Below, one piece after another: positions 43,382-52,597 of a stretch of DNA of 64,000 nt. The stretch is from Scytonematopsis contorta HA4267-MV1. GTDB taxonomy: Bacteria; Cyanobacteriota; Cyanobacteriia; Cyanobacteriales; Nostocaceae. The position numbers and the translations under genes were made by a program. The notes below the pieces were generated by a model, which was not told the origin of the DNA, did no database searches, and worked only from the letters and a program-made list of their open reading frames with translations. Where the stretch lies: assembly GCA_019359035.1 (NCBI GenBank), contig JAHHIC010000109.1, forward strand, positions 144,225-208,224, read 5' to 3'. Within the stretch, counting starts at the first letter, position 1; each line of letters begins with the position of its first letter.

Positions 43382-44287
43382 TTACGCCCCTTTCACAGTA
43401 TGTTTAACAGTTTCATACACTCGTTTCAGTTTGGGTCTTTGCCATAAATAATCAAATAAGTCGGTTTTCAATTTTGCAAAAGGCGAGTAGTATTTATGCT
43501 CTAAAGGAGCCAGTCTATACTTCATACCTTCGTATGTGGCATACTCAACGGCTATAGGGGAAGAAATATAACGCTTACCAAACTCATATTGGCTTGGTAG
43601 ATAATGAGCAGTCAAAGATTTTCTGGAATACTGAGGGTTTAAAGTTTGTTCTGAACCATGAATAGTTCTAGAGTTCCAAAAAAGTACGTCCCCTTTTTGT
43701 AAAGCAGGAGCATAAATATCATTTTTGTGAGTATCTACATAGTTTTTTAATTTGCTCACATAAAAAGCGTGTGAAATTTTTTCGTCTTCGGACAAATCAA
43801 AATCAACTAAGTGTGATTTAGGTAATACATAAAATCTTCCAGCTTCAGGATGAATATCTTCTAAAGCAAACCATCCAGCTAACAAATTTCCATTAGGAAT
43901 TGAGTCTAAATAATACCAATCTTGGTGAGCAGGTGTTGCAGCATTTAAATCGAAAAACATTGACTGCATTAAATTATTCTCCTGCGCTCCCGTCAGTAAA
44001 GTTAAAGCTTCTCTAACTTCTTTTAAACAAAAGATACGTAAGGCAGCCTCACAAAAATTAGTATGGTTGGGATAATCATGAATATCTAAAAATGATTGTT
44101 TGCAATACCCATCATTAGTGATTTCATTTTTTTGCCACTTATTGCTAGATTGTCTGAAAAAGTAATCTTGTGAAGATAAAATTTGTTCTCTGTATTCAGC
44201 TAAAAGATTATCAATTAAACTTGCTGGGATTAAGTTACGAAAGATGTAATAGCCTTGTTCTTCGTAATAATTTTTAGGGTTAGTCAT
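43382..44287 (-). CDS. Phytanoyl-CoA dioxygenase-family Fe(II)/2-oxoglutarate enzyme
   Basis: 301 residues with the facial triad His121-x-Asp123 (PAHQDWYY) and His210 (TIHGSEQ), and a 2-oxoglutarate-binding Arg222 (SRKS). FRNLIPASLIDNLL at the start and WFALEDIHPEAGRFYVLPKSH are typical of the PhyH family. Its place between a family 4 and a family 61 transferase in a polysaccharide locus suggests that it hydroxylates or otherwise oxidises a sugar, lipid or substituent of the glycan. That is inference; no homologue is characterised in this context to my knowledge. Confidence 0.88.
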   Translation of the reverse strand: MTNPKNYYEEQGYYIFRNLIPASLIDNLLAEYREQILSSQDYFFRQSSNKWQKNEITNDGYCKQSFLDIHDYPNHTNFCEAALRIFCLKEVREALTLLTGAQENNLMQSMFFDLNAATPAHQDWYYLDSIPNGNLLAGWFALEDIHPEAGRFYVLPKSHLVDFDLSEDEKISHAFYVSKLKNYVDTHKNDIYAPALQKGDVLFWNSRTIHGSEQTLNPQYSRKSLTAHYLPSQYEFGKRYISSPIAVEYATYEGMKYRLAPLEHKYYSPFAKLKTDLFDYLWQRPKLKRVYETVKHTVKGA

Positions 44288-44329
44288 TTTTTTCCTACAG
44301 AATAAACTAAAAATCTAATTATTGATGAT

Positions 44330-45649
44330 TTAAACCAAGTGCGGACTTGCGACTTTATCTAACGATGCTCTTTGTAAAGTATCTACTAACTTTTGGGTAT
44401 CTATATATGTATCGAGTAAACGTAAGTCATTGCTATCTTGCTTTTGCTTTTCACCTTGTAGGTAAAAATAATCGGCTTTTGCATGGCTTGCTAGAGTATA
44501 AAAACAATTATTTAGATAACCGAATGGCGCTAGTTCTATGACTTTTGTTCCTGGTTGTGCGAATAGTAAATTAGTTAGAGCTGCACCATGAAGTGCTACT
44601 ACAGCTTTAGCTTGAGAAAATAAATCAGCTTGTTCTTGCACTGTTTTATTATCCATAACTACTGGTTCAAAGCCGTATTTTTCAAGTAAATTAATAATTT
44701 CTGCTTCGTTGATTATTTTTCTTCTAGTAACATCGCCTCTTTTGACATAAATCCGGCAATTTTTATTAGTCGTAGAAAATTTTAAGCTTGGTAGAAATAA
44801 GCTTCTTGTAAAAAAGTAAGATTCTTGATTAATTGGGTCATTAATTTGATTTCCCAAATGCAAAGAGCGACTTGTCATTGCTATCAATAGTCTATCTGCC
44901 GTACAAGATTTTTGAACTACCTGGCTCATCAAGATTCCTGTTGCTTTTAAAGTTTCTTCATGAAAGCTAGATAACGGACAATTACCAACATAAAAGTAAT
45001 CAACTTCAGATAATCGCAAAAAATTTTTGTAGAATCTTAAAAGTGGTAGAGTTCTACACATCCAATGATAATAATTTCCTGGGTCAGGGTCAGACAAATA
45101 AGCGACTATTCCCTTTAACTTAATTGGTTGAGATAAAATTTGTTGATATATAGGGAGGGGTAAACGGGTATCCAGTTCAATTGTCCTAGTTTCTCCAAGA
45201 ATATTTAGTTTATCATCCAATAAATGATTATTTCTAAATGAAAAACTATCATTTTTTATATCTAGCAAAACTGTTTCAGTCGTTGCGATAAAGGGTTGCA
45301 ATGTGGGTAGTTCTTCACCACTGATAAAAACAGCAGGCTTTATTTGGTCAGCTTCGGAAAATTTATGGATGTCTATATCATTATTATTCGATAATATTAC
45401 ATCAGTCGTACTATGGTTGAGATGTATATATTTGTTATAAACCGAGAAACCGAAAGTTTTTAAATATCTACTTAAACCCCATTCTCTCACATTTTTAAAT
45501 ATAAATAATTTAATTTTTGTACGTAGATTTTTAGGGAATAATAGAAATACTATTGTTTTCAAAATTTTCATAAGTATAACTTTGTTAGCTGTTGAATCAT
45601 TCTTTGTACTTTGAAAATAATCTAGATAATCACTAACTAGGTAATTCAT
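44330..45649 (-). CDS. Family 61 glycosyltransferase (capsular polysaccharide type)
   Basis: 439 residues from the ATG at 45649, whose ATGA overlaps the stop of the previous gene. It has the DUF563 pattern: YLSDPDPGNYYHWMCRTLPLLRFYKN (about 195-220, with the conserved H-W), KNCRIYVKRGDVTRRKIINEAEI, LLEKYGFEPVVMD and AVVALHGAALTNLLFAQPGTKVIELAP near the end (the HGA-x-x-x-N block). These transfer xylose, GlcNAc or related sugars in eukaryotic and bacterial glycans. Specificity unknown. The 4-base overlap indicates translational coupling. Confidence 0.94.
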   Translation of the reverse strand: MNYLVSDYLDYFQSTKNDSTANKVILMKILKTIVFLLFPKNLRTKIKLFIFKNVREWGLSRYLKTFGFSVYNKYIHLNHSTTDVILSNNNDIDIHKFSEADQIKPAVFISGEELPTLQPFIATTETVLLDIKNDSFSFRNNHLLDDKLNILGETRTIELDTRLPLPIYQQILSQPIKLKGIVAYLSDPDPGNYYHWMCRTLPLLRFYKNFLRLSEVDYFYVGNCPLSSFHEETLKATGILMSQVVQKSCTADRLLIAMTSRSLHLGNQINDPINQESYFFTRSLFLPSLKFSTTNKNCRIYVKRGDVTRRKIINEAEIINLLEKYGFEPVVMDNKTVQEQADLFSQAKAVVALHGAALTNLLFAQPGTKVIELAPFGYLNNCFYTLASHAKADYFYLQGEKQKQDSNDLRLLDTYIDTQKLVDTLQRASLDKVASPHLV

Positions 45650-46563
45650 AGGCAAAGAACTTTTTTAATTAGTTTTTTGCTACTTCCATGAAATTGCTTT
45701 AACCAACCTCCATCAAATGCTACTCGCTGAGCAAAATTGTCTGCTTGAACATTTCTAACAACTACGGGAGGGTGATTTAAAGGAAACTCTAAGGATTCAA
45801 TCTCCATCTCTACTGTCTTATTGTTTTTATGTTGCGTATTAGTAGCATCATCATTAAAGCCAATATTAGAAACTAAGTTGACATCAGGAATAATTGTTAA
45901 TCCACTTTGTAGCCAACAACTTAATAACCAACGATAAGCCCAAGAATCTAAAGACCTGTTGTAGGTATTTTGAAAAATATTAGTCCAATAACTGACTGCT
46001 AAAGAATCGGTAAATACGTCGTCAAGAATATTATTGTATTTTGCTTCTTCCCATAGTTTCATTTCAAAATCAAAAGTTTGCCAAGCTCTACGCCAAGTTG
46101 CCCAACCCCAGCAGTGACTATAGCGAGAAAAGTAGTAACTATATTTAGTTCTTTTTTGTCCAAGTTGTACATTTTGGGCAGAAATTGAAGTAATTCTATT
46201 ATCATGCCGATATCGTTCTAGCAATTCTTCAGAAAATTGGAAAAAAGTGGAGTCAAGTATACAGTCGTCTTCGACGATTATCGCTTCTTCGACATGATTA
46301 AATACCCAACTTAGTCCACTATATATACGCTTCGCACACCCCAAATTGATATCAGAATAGTTTTTATAAACCTCACAGTCCCAATTTACCTGGTCAATAA
46401 TTGCGCGGGTCTCTTCGCATTTTTCGACTTCTCCTTCTCGTTCCTTACGTGGAGCGTCTGCTATCACAAATAGCTTAGGTGGTTTAACTTTACGAATTAC
46501 CTCAAAGACTTTTTGTGTTGTATCTGGTCTTTTAAAAATAATCAGAGCAATTGCTGTTTTCAT
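45646..46563 (-). CDS. Glycosyltransferase family 2-like protein (HlpA-type)
   Basis: 305 residues. TAIALIIFKRPDTTQKVFEVIRK (2-24) and KPPKLFVIADAPRKEREGE, then INLGCAKRIYSGLSWVF and EEAIIVEDDCILDSTFFQFS (about 93-112) with the metal-binding acidic cluster, and HCWGWATWRRAWQTFD. This pattern is found in cyanobacterial loci as hemolytic protein HlpA-like or family A glycosyltransferases. It probably adds one sugar of the repeat. Its stop codon overlaps the ATG of the next gene by 4 bases (ATGA). Confidence 0.88.
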   Translation of the reverse strand: MKTAIALIIFKRPDTTQKVFEVIRKVKPPKLFVIADAPRKEREGEVEKCEETRAIIDQVNWDCEVYKNYSDINLGCAKRIYSGLSWVFNHVEEAIIVEDDCILDSTFFQFSEELLERYRHDNRITSISAQNVQLGQKRTKYSYYFSRYSHCWGWATWRRAWQTFDFEMKLWEEAKYNNILDDVFTDSLAVSYWTNIFQNTYNRSLDSWAYRWLLSCWLQSGLTIIPDVNLVSNIGFNDDATNTQHKNNKTVEMEIESLEFPLNHPPVVVRNVQADNFAQRVAFDGGWLKQFHGSSKKLIKKVLCL

Positions 46564-46685
46564 GCGTTTTTCGTTTCTAACTATAGACTTTAATCTGGGG
46601 TAAGTATTTCAAATTGGTAAACGCACTTTAATAAAATTATTTTCAGGAGTACAAAATTTATTTAGTGTAAGTATATTTTATTTTC

Positions 46686-47759
46686 TCAATTTAATTTATA
46701 TATCTGATAATTTTTTTCGGCAATTGATTTCCAATTCCATGTTTCAGCAATTTTCAGATTGTATAAACCCATATTAGAAAGTTCATCCTTATTTTCTATT
46801 ACCTGTTTCATTGTTTTCAACAAAACATACTCGGAATTTTGGTCATACAAGAAAGCTCCTAAATCATTTAATACATCACTAAAAAATCCTAGATTTGGTG
46901 CAATACAAGCTTTTCCATAAGACATCGCTAATATAGCAATCCCAGAAGTTGTAAAAACTTTGTAGGGGACAAGAACAGAATCACAGGCATTCATATATAT
47001 CTGAACTTTTTCATCGGGAATTACTTCTGGAGTAAATAATATATTTTCATAACCCTTTATTTCCTCAAATATTTTTTCTCTTAACTCGGTTTCGTAAGGT
47101 TTACCAGCGATTAATAAAGATACTCCCGATTGTTGCAACTGCTTAAAAGCTTGAATTGCTTCTAAAACGCCTTTATAGCGATATATGCCTCCGAAAAGCA
47201 AAAATACTACATTTTCCTCAGGGATACCTAAAATTTTTCTAGCTTCAGACTGATTGACTGTATTTTCATAAGTACCTATATAATTTCCATGTGGAACTAT
47301 AAATACCTTTCCCTTATTTTCAAGTTTAAATGCTTTAACAATATTATTTTTCGTTGTCTCACAATGAGTAATAAATCCATGAATAAATCTACCGACTATT
47401 ACAGATTGTATAGGAAAAATTTTCTTGTTTCCATTACCCTCTTTATCATCCCATTCATGAACAGTCCAAATAACTTTTGTTCCCAAAATTATAATGATAA
47501 ATAATTGAATGACTAATATGAAAGCTTTAATCAATCTAAAAAATGTATTCCTTGCAATTAGAAAAGGATGTAGCGTTTGAAAATGTAAAATATCTATCTT
47601 CCCTCTTTTCAAAATTGCGGGGAGAAAAAATGGTAGAGAAAGATTACTTAAAAACTCCTCTTCAACCTGAACATTTAGGATATTAAGATGAGACATTAAT
47701 AATTTTTTGTAAGGATTATCTCCCCAATCTGATAGAATGAGTACCTTTAATGATTCCAT
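46686..47759 (-). CDS. Glycosyltransferase family 4
   Basis: 357 residues with GT-B fold. SLKVLILSDWGDNPYKKLL at the start; VIWTVHEWDDKEGNGNK; GRFIHGFITHCE; and the donor domain FLLFGGIYRYKGVLEAIQAFKQL, LLIAGKPYETELREKI and SVLVPYKVFTTSGIAILAMSYGKACIAP near the C terminus. A hydrophobic segment at about 80-100 (FILVIQLFIIIILGTKVIW) suggests membrane association. Donor unknown. It lies 67 bases after the ABC exporter gene's stop. Confidence 0.9.
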   Translation of the reverse strand: MESLKVLILSDWGDNPYKKLLMSHLNILNVQVEEEFLSNLSLPFFLPAILKRGKIDILHFQTLHPFLIARNTFFRLIKAFILVIQLFIIIILGTKVIWTVHEWDDKEGNGNKKIFPIQSVIVGRFIHGFITHCETTKNNIVKAFKLENKGKVFIVPHGNYIGTYENTVNQSEARKILGIPEENVVFLLFGGIYRYKGVLEAIQAFKQLQQSGVSLLIAGKPYETELREKIFEEIKGYENILFTPEVIPDEKVQIYMNACDSVLVPYKVFTTSGIAILAMSYGKACIAPNLGFFSDVLNDLGAFLYDQNSEYVLLKTMKQVIENKDELSNMGLYNLKIAETWNWKSIAEKNYQIYKLN

Positions 47760-47825
47760 AGCTTAACTCTCCTATTGGTAAACTGTTATTTAGCGAGCCT
47801 ATCAAACATATTTTTTTAGCTTTTT

Positions 47826-49658
47826 TTAGCTTGCGGAAGAAAGTTGCTCTCCTAATACAACTTCCCCATAGCTACCTGACTTCACAACTTTCCCTCGTTC
47901 TAGCATGTAAATACAATTGCAATGCTCAACAGTAGATAATCTATGGGCAATAATGATGATTGTTTTTGTAGCAGAGAGTTTTCTAATTGCTTGCGTTACC
48001 AAACCTTCTGTTTCATTATCTAGTGCAGAGGTCGCTTCATCCAAAACTAAAATCTCTCTCTCATGGTAAATTGCTCGTGCAATCCCTATACGTTGACGCT
48101 GACCACCAGATAAACGCACACCTCGCTCACCAACAGAAGTTTTTATTCCATTTGGGAGTTGCGAAATTAGTTCCTCTAATTGAGCTGCTTCGATTGCTTT
48201 TTGCAACCTATATGGGTCAATTAGCTCATCAGTAACCCCAAAAGCAATGTTTCTTTCGACCGTATCGTCTATCAGAAAAATAGTTTGAGGAATATAACCA
48301 ATCATATTTTGCCAAGCACGCAAATTCTTATATATTGACACTCCATCAACTTGAATATCTCCGTTAGTTGGCATCAAAAGTCCCAAGATAACATCTACTA
48401 ATGTTGTTTTACCTGCTCCTGATTTACCAATAAATGCAATAGATTCACCTTTTTTAATTGTCAAAGATATTTTTTGTAAAACGTTTCCTGGAATACCTGG
48501 ATATGAGTAATCAACCTCATTAATTATAATTTCCTCCGCAAAAGGAAACTTTTGGCTTTGAACTTTGTGATGTAGCAAAGCACCTGATTTTGGTTTAAAT
48601 AATAGATTATAATCTGCTCTTTTATTTTCTACATTGTCTAGTTCTAACTCTTTTAAGTCAGAATATAATCTGTTGAGTGAGTAACTAGAATTTCTCAATG
48701 TACCGACGGCTGACATCAATTGACTTGCCGATGGTAGTAAACGAATCGAGGCTACTGCAAATATACTAAGAATTGAAATCAGATTTTCTGGGTTTTGATT
48801 TAATATCAAAGATACAGAAATAAAACCGATTAAAACTGTAACTAAAAGTGCTTCTAAAACAATACGTGGTAATTGTTGCCAAACCTGAGCTAGACTAGCT
48901 GTAGATGCGTGTCTCTTAACTTGTATGCTCATTTGACTTTCAAAGTAAGGTTCACAACCAACCACTCTTGTTTCTTTTATCCCTCCTATTCCATGATTAA
49001 TAATTCTAATCATTTCCGTATCCGATTCACTTCCCTCTTTACCCCAGTAAGCCATTTGCTCTTTAAACTGATTGTAAAGAGTGAATGCAAATAACAGAAT
49101 TACTAAAATACTAACTGTTGCCCAAAAATGAGTTCCTAGCAGCAATAACATCAAAGTACAAACAACCAGTAAATTCACCATTAAATTTAGTAATGGTAAG
49201 GTTACTGAGTAACAAAATAGAAATGTTTCTTTGATGACATTCTGGAGCAAAAATGCACTATTTTTATTTAAGTGATAAGCATAGTTAACCGATAAGTATC
49301 CATGTAGCAATCTCATCCTTAGTATTCCCAATTGGGATATACTAAAACTCAAAATATATTTTTGTACTTGGAAGTAAAAAAATGATTTAACATAAAAAGT
49401 TATGACCATTCCTAAGCCTAACAAGGCAATAAAATGGCTAATACTTAACCCACTGTTTTTATAAATCCAAGCTAACCATACTTTTTGATTCACTAAATCT
49501 GGGTTTGTAGCTAAACCCATAAATGGACCAACAAGTCCTATTCCTAACGCATCTAACAGAGAAGTACATAAAAATAAAGATAATAAGATTACGAGAGTAC
49601 TTTTCTTTGCTGAAATAACAAACAAAAACTTTTTTAGATAGTTTTTTAGATTGCCCAT
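47826..49658 (-). CDS. ABC exporter/flippase, fused permease and ATPase (PglK/MsbA type)
   Basis: 610 residues from the ATG at 49658, with AAGGTAA upstream; an alternative start 13 codons earlier lacks support. Six transmembrane helices lie in residues 1-320. The ATPase domain has AFIGKSGAGKTTLVDVI (Walker A), GYIPQTIFLIDDTVERNI (Q-loop), VRLSGGQRQRIGIARAI (signature) and EILVLDEATSALDNETE (Walker B), then IIIAHRLST. In a polysaccharide locus it most likely flips the lipid-linked oligosaccharide, as PglK does, since no Wzx gene is present. Confidence 0.93.
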   Translation of the reverse strand: MGNLKNYLKKFLFVISAKKSTLVILLSLFLCTSLLDALGIGLVGPFMGLATNPDLVNQKVWLAWIYKNSGLSISHFIALLGLGMVITFYVKSFFYFQVQKYILSFSISQLGILRMRLLHGYLSVNYAYHLNKNSAFLLQNVIKETFLFCYSVTLPLLNLMVNLLVVCTLMLLLLGTHFWATVSILVILLFAFTLYNQFKEQMAYWGKEGSESDTEMIRIINHGIGGIKETRVVGCEPYFESQMSIQVKRHASTASLAQVWQQLPRIVLEALLVTVLIGFISVSLILNQNPENLISILSIFAVASIRLLPSASQLMSAVGTLRNSSYSLNRLYSDLKELELDNVENKRADYNLLFKPKSGALLHHKVQSQKFPFAEEIIINEVDYSYPGIPGNVLQKISLTIKKGESIAFIGKSGAGKTTLVDVILGLLMPTNGDIQVDGVSIYKNLRAWQNMIGYIPQTIFLIDDTVERNIAFGVTDELIDPYRLQKAIEAAQLEELISQLPNGIKTSVGERGVRLSGGQRQRIGIARAIYHEREILVLDEATSALDNETEGLVTQAIRKLSATKTIIIIAHRLSTVEHCNCIYMLERGKVVKSGSYGEVVLGEQLSSAS

Positions 49659-49681
49659 TTTTGGATATTTACCTTGCGAAT

Positions 49682-49716
49682 GACCGAAACAATTCAAAAT
49701 TCAAAATTCAAAATTG
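49682..49716. repeat. Short ATTCAAA heptamer array
   Basis: About four copies of ATTCAAA in the spacer upstream of the ABC exporter gene; related arrays are at 32529 and 52142. Confidence 0.85.
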
Positions 49717-49896
49717 AAGAAATCTGAGCTAGCTCCAGCATGAATTTTGAATTGATGTGACTTTTAGTTATTAGCAAACTTTTCATTTAGTTTGCACATC
49801 AACAGCAATAAGTTTCTTTATTACAAATATGGCAATGCATGATTATTTCCCCCTGGCTTTACTATTTACAAATGTTTCTGTTCAAAAATAAGTGAG

Positions 49897-52110
49897 CTAA
49901 GATATAAGCTTTCTGTCGCTCACCTGTTTTTCTCCTACAAAGGTGCGAGATGCGCTAGCCGACTCAACAGAACTTCTTGTGTAGTAGAAGTAACTATCAG
50001 GTTCGTTCTTAATATTTACACCGTTAATAACCATACCCAATACATTTTGACCAGACTGTGTTAGAAATTCCTTGGTCGCATTAGCACTAGGACAGTCCAA
50101 CACTCCTGGACGAGCCACTAACAAAATACCATCAGATAGTTTGCTTAATACCGCAGCATCCGCAGTTCCCGCGAGAGTTGGAGTGTCAAATATGATGCAA
50201 TCATAATCTTCAGCAAAGGAAGCCATTAATGACGCCATTCGTTTAGAATCCAACAGTGCTACGGGATTAGGTGGCACAACTCCAGACGGTAGAACGTATA
50301 AATTAGGCATTACTTCCTGCACTGCTAGGGGAATTGGAACTTGGTCAACAATCACATTAGATAAACCACAAGAGTTTGTCATTTCCCATATATGATGCTG
50401 AATTGGATGACGCATATCAGCATCCACCAGCAAAACTCGTCGTCCAACTTGTGCCATTGCTACTGCTAAGTTTGCTGCGACTTCCGATTTACCCTCTTTA
50501 GTAACAGAACTAGTAACCACAATTGCCTTAAGTTTTTTATCTGAACAAAGAAATTTCAGATTAGCTTGTAGCATTTGATAAGCTTCGCCCACTGGAAATT
50601 GAGGAATATCTCTACCAACTACTTTAGGAATTCCTCGCTCGCTATTATTAAGAAAGGAACCTTTTCCTTTTCTACTAACTGAAGGAATCACCCCTAATAA
50701 AGTATATTGAAATACTTCTCTGGCTTCTTTAACAGTCTTTACTGAACGGTCTATTAAATCTAAGCCAAAAGCAGCAATCACGCCCAACATAATACCTACA
50801 ATTCCACCTCCCGCAATCGCTAAATTTTTCTTATTACCAGTAGGTTTATCCGGTACTAAAGCAGGAGAGATTATCCGAGCATTGGCAACTATTTGATTTT
50901 CAGCCACTAACATCTCTTGTCTTCTAGCCAAAAGTGTTTCGTAAGTTGTTTGAGCTGCTTTTAACTGTCGTTCAAGTTCCCGTTGAGTCTGCTCTAACTG
51001 AGGCAAAACATTAGCGCGTTGTTTATAGCTTAACCATTTACTAGAAAGCGAAGATACTTGTCTAGCCAAACCAACCCGCTGTGCCTCAGAGCGAGCATAC
51101 TCTTGAATTAGATTTTGTCGCAGTTCACCAATTTGCAAATTTCCTTTAGAAACTGTTCCACTATTACCCACAGACTGCTGCACTCGTCCTTCTAATAAGC
51201 TATTGAGTGCCGAAACTTTTTCTTCTAAATTTATAATTTTCGGGTGACCGGGTAAAAATTTAGTGCGTTCAACTTCCAGTTCACTTTGAGCTTCTTGTAG
51301 TTGAGTTACTACTTGCTGGATACCAGGTATTTGACTCAAGGAAGCCACACTCACCGATTCTTGTGAATCAATCTTCGCTTGCTCTTGTAACTTCTGTGAC
51401 CTAGCAGTTGCATCAACTAATTGCGCTTGAGTTTGAGCAATTTGTTCTTCAAGCTTAGAAATTGTTTTGACTGCCTCCGATGCTTCTTCCTGTAAAGCGA
51501 TGACTTTATTTTTTTCTTTAAATCGTCGAAAAATAGACTCTGCTCTTTGCACAGCCCTGGATGCTTCCGGTAACTGAGCTTCAATAAATTTACGTGCTGT
51601 TACAGCCTCTTCTTTATTTGCCCCTCTATTTTCTCTGATGTAAACATCCATCAATTTGTTAACAACTTTTGCTGCCAAATCGGGATTGTTATCGCTGTAG
51701 GAGACTTGTAAAACATCAGTCCCTTTCAAAGCTTCCACTTTCAGCTTGCCGATAAAAGCGTCTATGGTCAAAGGCTTATCTTTGTCATCTTTTAGATTCA
51801 AGGCTGTAATCGTTTCCTGAATCACTGGATTAGATGCAACTATTTTTACTTGAGTGTCTGATGGGCTAGTGTTAGTTGTTAAAGCTTCTAATCTACCTAT
51901 AGCCTGCCCTAATCCCGTCAGAGAAGAAGTATTGCTCGTTTTAATCAATATACTTCCCTGAGCATTGTACGCAGGCTTCAGTGACAATGCATACATTGAT
52001 GACATTGTGATAACAGCTGCAAAAACACCTGCTGTTGGTAGCCAACGTCGCTGCACCACAAGAAGGTATTTTTGAAAGTCTATTTCTTCAACGTTTGCTT
52101 TTGACTCCAT
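49897..52110 (-). CDS. Wzz-type polysaccharide co-polymerase fused to a bacterial tyrosine autokinase
   Basis: 737 residues. The N-terminal Wzz domain (from IDFQKYLLVVQRRWL, first helix about 20-45) is followed by a long coiled coil (about 180-420), a second membrane helix at about 425-450, and a BY-kinase domain. The kinase has Walker A with TKEGKS (Lys541), Walker A' VLLVDADMRHP and Walker B CIIFDTPTLAG. The C-terminal tail carries a tyrosine cluster (DSYFYYTRSS, Tyr707-710) for autophosphorylation. It controls chain length with Wzy. It is the second gene of the locus, 59 bases from the upstream gene's stop. Confidence 0.95.
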   Translation of the reverse strand: MESKANVEEIDFQKYLLVVQRRWLPTAGVFAAVITMSSMYALSLKPAYNAQGSILIKTSNTSSLTGLGQAIGRLEALTTNTSPSDTQVKIVASNPVIQETITALNLKDDKDKPLTIDAFIGKLKVEALKGTDVLQVSYSDNNPDLAAKVVNKLMDVYIRENRGANKEEAVTARKFIEAQLPEASRAVQRAESIFRRFKEKNKVIALQEEASEAVKTISKLEEQIAQTQAQLVDATARSQKLQEQAKIDSQESVSVASLSQIPGIQQVVTQLQEAQSELEVERTKFLPGHPKIINLEEKVSALNSLLEGRVQQSVGNSGTVSKGNLQIGELRQNLIQEYARSEAQRVGLARQVSSLSSKWLSYKQRANVLPQLEQTQRELERQLKAAQTTYETLLARRQEMLVAENQIVANARIISPALVPDKPTGNKKNLAIAGGGIVGIMLGVIAAFGLDLIDRSVKTVKEAREVFQYTLLGVIPSVSRKGKGSFLNNSERGIPKVVGRDIPQFPVGEAYQMLQANLKFLCSDKKLKAIVVTSSVTKEGKSEVAANLAVAMAQVGRRVLLVDADMRHPIQHHIWEMTNSCGLSNVIVDQVPIPLAVQEVMPNLYVLPSGVVPPNPVALLDSKRMASLMASFAEDYDCIIFDTPTLAGTADAAVLSKLSDGILLVARPGVLDCPSANATKEFLTQSGQNVLGMVINGVNIKNEPDSYFYYTRSSVESASASRTFVGEKQVSDRKLIS

Positions 52111-52137
52111 ATTTGCAGATATCCCAAGTACTTAATC

Positions 52138-52175
52138 AATTCAAAATTCAAAATTCAAAATTCAAAATTCAAAAC
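52138..52175. repeat. ATTCAAA heptamer array overlapping the 3' end of the upstream gene
   Basis: About five copies of ATTCAAA with the variant ACTCAAA between the tyrosine autokinase gene and the gene at 52169. Confidence 0.88.
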
Positions 52176-52597
52176 TCAAAATCATTACAAAGGCTATTAC
52201 TCACCATCCGTGAATGTCTGCGGGTGAACTCTCCAACTGAAGGGTTTCCTTCGGGATCAACGACCCCTGTTACTTGTTGCCAGAGTTCTGGTGGTACTGC
52301 TGACACCTCGTAGGTATTGTTTCTTTTTTTAATGTAATACCACTTTGTTTGCTGACATTGGTCGCACCAAAATGCTTCTAACCATTCTCCCTCAATTAGT
52401 ACAGCAGTCTGACTTGCTACTAAAATTTGTGCATCCCTTCGTCCGATTCCCCGTTTTTGCAATTGTCCAGGACGGTCGGCAAATAATTGGTATTTCTGGG
52501 AAACACTATCAATATGGCATCCATGAATTGGACAATAGATTGCTCTACGCTTAGAACGTTTACGATTTCGCTCACATCTTTTGGGCAATTTCAGCAC
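52169..52597 (-). CDS. Conserved cyanobacterial protein with a putative zinc ribbon
   Basis: About 140 residues. RAIYCPIHGCHID (two Cys and two His, about residues 18-30) and AFWCDQCQQTKWYY (about 75-88) form a possible Cys4/His zinc-binding site; RKRSKR before it is strongly basic. A tail rich in ordinary residues follows, and the last codons lie in the ATTCAAA array. GTG 52597 or TTG 52588 are the possible starts (the latter gives MPKRCERNRKRSKRRAIYC, which I prefer by resemblance). Function unknown; a nucleic-acid-binding role is possible. It is the first gene of the exopolysaccharide locus. Confidence 0.72.
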   Translation of the reverse strand: MLKLPKRCERNRKRSKRRAIYCPIHGCHIDSVSQKYQLFADRPGQLQKRGIGRRDAQILVASQTAVLIEGEWLEAFWCDQCQQTKWYYIKKRNNTYEVSAVPPELWQQVTGVVDPEGNPSVGEFTRRHSRMVSNSLCNDFEF

